Source: Stenotrophomonas panacihumi (lineage in GTDB: Bacteria; Pseudomonadota; Gammaproteobacteria; Xanthomonadales; Xanthomonadaceae). Taken from it: 64,000 nucleotides of DNA. Below are positions 62,101 through 64,000 of this stretch, one piece after another. Each line of letters opens with the position of its first letter. Within the stretch, counting starts at the first letter, position 1. The stretch lies in assembly GCF_001431645.1 (NCBI RefSeq), contig NZ_LLXU01000058.1, positions 62,001 to 126,000 on the forward strand. The letters run 5' to 3'. The translations under genes and the position numbers were made by a program. The notes beneath the pieces are model-generated. The model made no database searches and had not been told where the DNA came from. It saw only the letters and a list, made by a program, of their open reading frames with translations.

Positions 62101-64000
62101 TGGGCAACCCGCCGTGGATCAAGGTGGAGTGGAACGAGCAGAGCCTGCTGTCGGATTTCGATGCGCGCTTCGTGATTCGCAGCCTCAGTGCCAAGCAGAC
62201 GGCAGATGCGCGCGATGCCGTCTTCGATGCCTTGCCGGCTGCCCGCGTCGACTATATCGCCGAATGTGCCGCGCAGAAGGGCACTCAGGAGTTTCTCAAC
62301 GCAGCACAGAACTATCCGCTGCTTAGGGGCGTCCAGACAAACTTGTTCAAGTGCTTCCTGCCATTGGCTTGGCGTATCACCACAACCAATGGTGTTTCAG
62401 GATTCGTACACCCAGAAGGTCCGTACGATGACCCCAAGGGAGGAGCTTTGCGGGAAGCTTTGTATCCTCGGTTGCGCATGCATTTCCAGTTCCAGAATGA
62501 AATGCAACTTTTCGAAGGGACCAACGATCACGGTCGTATGCGATTCGGCCTGCATCTCTACGCCCAACCAACTGCAACGGTCGCCTTTGATCACATGTCC
62601 AACCTGTACTGGCCGGCGACGATCGATACATCGTATGGCCACGATGGAAGTGGCGCGGTCGGCGGAATCAAGACCGAAGACGGAAAATGGAACACTACCG
62701 GTCACCGTGACCGCATCGTACGCGTGGACGAGGCTGCATTAGCCGTATTCGCGGAGCTGTACGACGAACCCGGGACTCCACCACGTCAGGCACGTCTGCC
62801 CGCGTTGCATGCTGGCACGCTGAAGAGCGTGCTAGATAAGTTGGCGGCCTATCCACGTCGACTTGGTGATCTCGGTGATGACTACTGTCCCACTGAGATG
62901 TGGCATGAAGCGAATAGGCAAAAGGACGGCACAATCATCCGCCGCGCGCCGGGCGACAACACTTTCCCAGAATCAGCGCAGGACTGGGTACTGTCCGGCC
63001 CACATTTCTTTCTCGCCAATCCGTACAACAAGAGCCCGCGTCGCAGTTGCACCGCCAACGGCCACTACGACGTGCTGGACCTACAAACCCTGCCCGAAGA
63101 CTATCTGCCGCGCAGCAACTACGTACCCATGGCGGATCGCGCCGAGTACGCCCGTCGCGTGCCAAAGGTGGCCTGGGTAGAGCGAGGTGAGGTCTCAGCA
63201 AAGCCAGTGACGGCACATTACCGGCTTGCAGTGCGCCGTGGCGCGCACCCCGCTGACGAGCGATCTATTCGACCCATTGTTCTATTGAAAGAGCAAGGAC
63301 ATATTGATCGCGTTTTCAGCGTAGTGTTTCGGAACGACCACGATGCAGTCATGAACGCAGGGTTCTGGTCGTCTTTGCCGCTCGATTTCTATCACCGCAC
63401 GACCGGAAAGAAGGACTTCCGTGGGGACATCGGTGACAAATTCCCCATTGCCGAAAAGGAAGATCCAGCGATCGTTTCGCGTGTGTCAGCGCTGGTCACG
63501 CTGACCACCCACTACGCCGATCTCTGGAGTGAAGTCTTCGATCCCGCCTTCACCATCCAAAGCTGGAGCCAGCCCGCCAACCCGCGCCTGCCGCGGGGTT
63601 TCTTCAGCAAGCTCACGCCACACTGGCAGCGCGACTGCGCCTTGCGCAGCGACTACGCCCGCCGCATGGCCCTAGTCGAGATCGACGTGCTGGTCGCGCA
63701 GGCCCTGGGCCTGACCCTGGACGAACTGCTGCTGATCTACCGCGTGCAGTTCCCGGTGATGCAAGGCTACGAACGCGACACCTGGTACGACGCCGCCGGC
63801 CGCATCGCCTTCACCAACTCCAAGGGCCTGGTCGGCGTCGGCCTGCCGCGGAAGGCCGGCCGCAGTGATGCCGACTGCACCCTCGAATTCCCCGACGGCA
63901 AGACCCAACGCAAACGCCTCGGCTGGGAGGACATCCAACCCACGCAGAAACCCGATGGCACGCTTGAGGCCCGCATCCCCGACGGCACCCGCATCCGCCG
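59139..64000 (+). CDS. drmMI: large adenine-specific DNA methyltransferase, probable DISARM DrmMI (partial)
   Basis: The frame is open from ATG 59139 to the window end, so at least 1620 residues. An N-terminal half of unknown fold (acidic linker about 475-500, [14 protein letters not shown]) leads to the SAM domain: [14 protein letters not shown] (about 554), motif [15 protein letters not shown] (about 592) and motif [11 protein letters not shown] (about 990), as in gamma-class N6-adenine methylases such as PglX and Eco57I. A palindromic repeat is inserted in frame at about residues 731-738. The part coding residues about 1057-1454 has more A/T-ending codons than the rest, fitting an exchanged target-recognition region. 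In DISARM such an enzyme marks self DNA. Confidence 0.72.
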   Translation, partial: MSFPLTGIENANDFYSQHYLDEVLDNDLKNLFARWAEQGSASPPARLRQLAGDYLKLRDQLIKARTLEDRLAGLHEIAQRLFGVLGYTLQPETLALEDGELPVAACYRGSDGHPALVIALAPFAMDDDAEEWSALASRPLQVSYSEPALMDEDSDWETVATKIVFADTHPPRWLLILGHDELLVIERAKWSRKALLRFDLPEIFGLRDDKLFRATAALASRDSILPAEGAAALLDTLDGNSHKHAYGVSTDLKYALREAIELIGNEAIRHKRVIAKEKVFDRNDLDLAAQLSEECLVFMYRLLFLFYLEARPELGYAPIQAAAYLKGYSLEHLRDLEKLSLQTPEAEDGSYIHESIKILFDLIWNGFPEQTDGLGFTGANGNGFRLAPLQGHLFDPARLKILGSVKLRNRVMQQVIRLMSLSKGDSRRRAGRISYAQLGINQLGAVYEALLSFRGFFAEEDLYEVKPAKGTAATISEDEAEADTDDEADDAPVAADEQSLRRGRDDIDPLAPAWFVPASRIKDYTSAEKLFDGEPRIHPRGKFIYRLAGREREKSASYYTPEVLTRCLVKYALKELLTDDTPAEEILKLTVCEPAMGSAAFLNEAIDQLAEAYLQRKQQELGQTIAHDKYTHEKQRVKMYIADTNVFGVDLNPIAAQLAEVSLWLNAIFEGAHVPWFGLQLFNGNSLVGCRRDAFSAAKLTPGRGEAGNAQLDWRAAVPQRIAFPSPKVVPPPPPAGEGWGGGAPFTTNHIWHFLLPDPGMAGCTDKVVKALEPGHFERMKKWRKTFTAPLTKDEVTRARRLSQAVEDLWQQHAQELARVRALTSDELHVWPDAAPNRAPTSTAQKDQVWQREMLSEQVRNASPYRRLKLVMDYWCALWFWPVTEAEQLPSRAEWWDDLEWLLLGNAVQVTSEASDLFQSELDAVTPQARLNLAVERDKFGHVNLDLLLQTNPRLKQAQALSDSLHFFHWELAFADQFVQRGGFDLILGNPPWIKVEWNEQSLLSDFDARFVIRSLSAKQTADARDAVFDALPAARVDYIAECAAQKGTQEFLNAAQNYPLLRGVQTNLFKCFLPLAWRITTTNGVSGFVHPEGPYDDPKGGALREALYPRLRMHFQFQNEMQLFEGTNDHGRMRFGLHLYAQPTATVAFDHMSNLYWPATIDTSYGHDGSGAVGGIKTEDGKWNTTGHRDRIVRVDEAALAVFAELYDEPGTPPRQARLPALHAGTLKSVLDKLAAYPRRLGDLGDDYCPTEMWHEANRQKDGTIIRRAPGDNTFPESAQDWVLSGPHFFLANPYNKSPRRSCTANGHYDVLDLQTLPEDYLPRSNYVPMADRAEYARRVPKVAWVERGEVSAKPVTAHYRLAVRRGAHPADERSIRPIVLLKEQGHIDRVFSVVFRNDHDAVMNAGFWSSLPLDFYHRTTGKKDFRGDIGDKFPIAEKEDPAIVSRVSALVTLTTHYADLWSEVFDPAFTIQSWSQPANPRLPRGFFSKLTPHWQRDCALRSDYARRMALVEIDVLVAQALGLTLDELLLIYRVQFPVMQGYERDTWYDAAGRIAFTNSKGLVGVGLPRKAGRSDADCTLEFPDGKTQRKRLGWEDIQPTQKPDGTLEARIPDGTRIR
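61331..61354 (+). repeat. palindromic repeat inserted in the methylase gene
   Basis: A perfect 11-bp inverted repeat CCCTCCCCCGC/GCGGGGGAGGG with a CT loop (61331-61341 and 61344-61354), followed by TTGGGGCGGGGGC. This form is a common interspersed palindrome of Xanthomonas and Pseudomonas chromosomes. Here it lies inside a coding region and keeps the frame, read as [15 protein letters not shown]. Confidence 0.75.

Noticed and set aside
56277-64000. BREX type 3 (PglX plus BrxHII) as the identity of the helicase-methylase pair
   Set aside because: In that system the methylase precedes the helicase and brxF/brxC come before; here the order is helicase first with an XRE gene before it. Kept as an alternative until the right flank is read.

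Overview
The window is high-G+C chromosomal DNA from a member of the Xanthomonadaceae (Lysobacterales). The main evidence is a complete xanthomonadin-type aryl polyene pigment operon with a divergent xanB2 chorismatase. An sRNA locus resembling Xanthomonas sX13 downstream of polA, a GTAG-headed REP next to a RAYT transposase, and the rsmG-parA-parB order agree with this. The genus cannot be fixed from sequence reading alone.

Layout. 1-9.7 kb: the end of a KefC-type antiporter, a lipoprotein, a GH15 hydrolase/zwf pair, then a leftward set of YcgL, a large ankyrin protein and a small protein-tyrosine phosphatase. 9.2-26.0 kb: one leftward operon of 19 tightly overlapping genes for aryl polyene synthesis and export. 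It encodes ketosynthases, a ketoreductase, dehydratases, two ACPs, an AMP-ligase fused to a dehydratase, a tyrosine-type ammonia-lyase, acyltransferases, a glycosyltransferase, a thioesterase, LolA-like and MMPL export proteins, and a flavin oxidoreductase. It ends in a hairpin terminator at about 9.17 kb. xanB2 lies divergently at 26.2 kb and should supply hydroxybenzoate precursors. A phosphopantetheinyl transferase at 49 kb could activate the ACPs.

27-51 kb is core genome: a DPP-type peptidase, hemF, the sRNA, polA, a universal stress protein, uvrD, an FAD/NAD(P)-binding protein, cardiolipin synthase, rpmG-rpmB, a DUF885 protein, the RAYT, a lipid A/uronate surface-sugar group, parAB-rsmG-PPTase and exonuclease III.

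51-55.5 kb is an accessory island of visibly lower G+C. It has AlpA, a replication-type HTH protein, a KfrA-like gene broken by an in-frame TAA, and a tyrosine integrase whose frame stops just before its presumed catalytic end. The island looks decayed and immobile.

55.5-64 kb starts a probable phage-defence locus. An XRE regulator with twin palindromic operators is followed by a SNF2-type helicase and a very large adenine-specific DNA methyltransferase running off the window. The order resembles class 1 DISARM (drmD-drmMI), but the diagnostic drmA, drmB and drmC would lie beyond the right edge. The methylase gene carries an in-frame palindromic repeat and a compositionally foreign segment.
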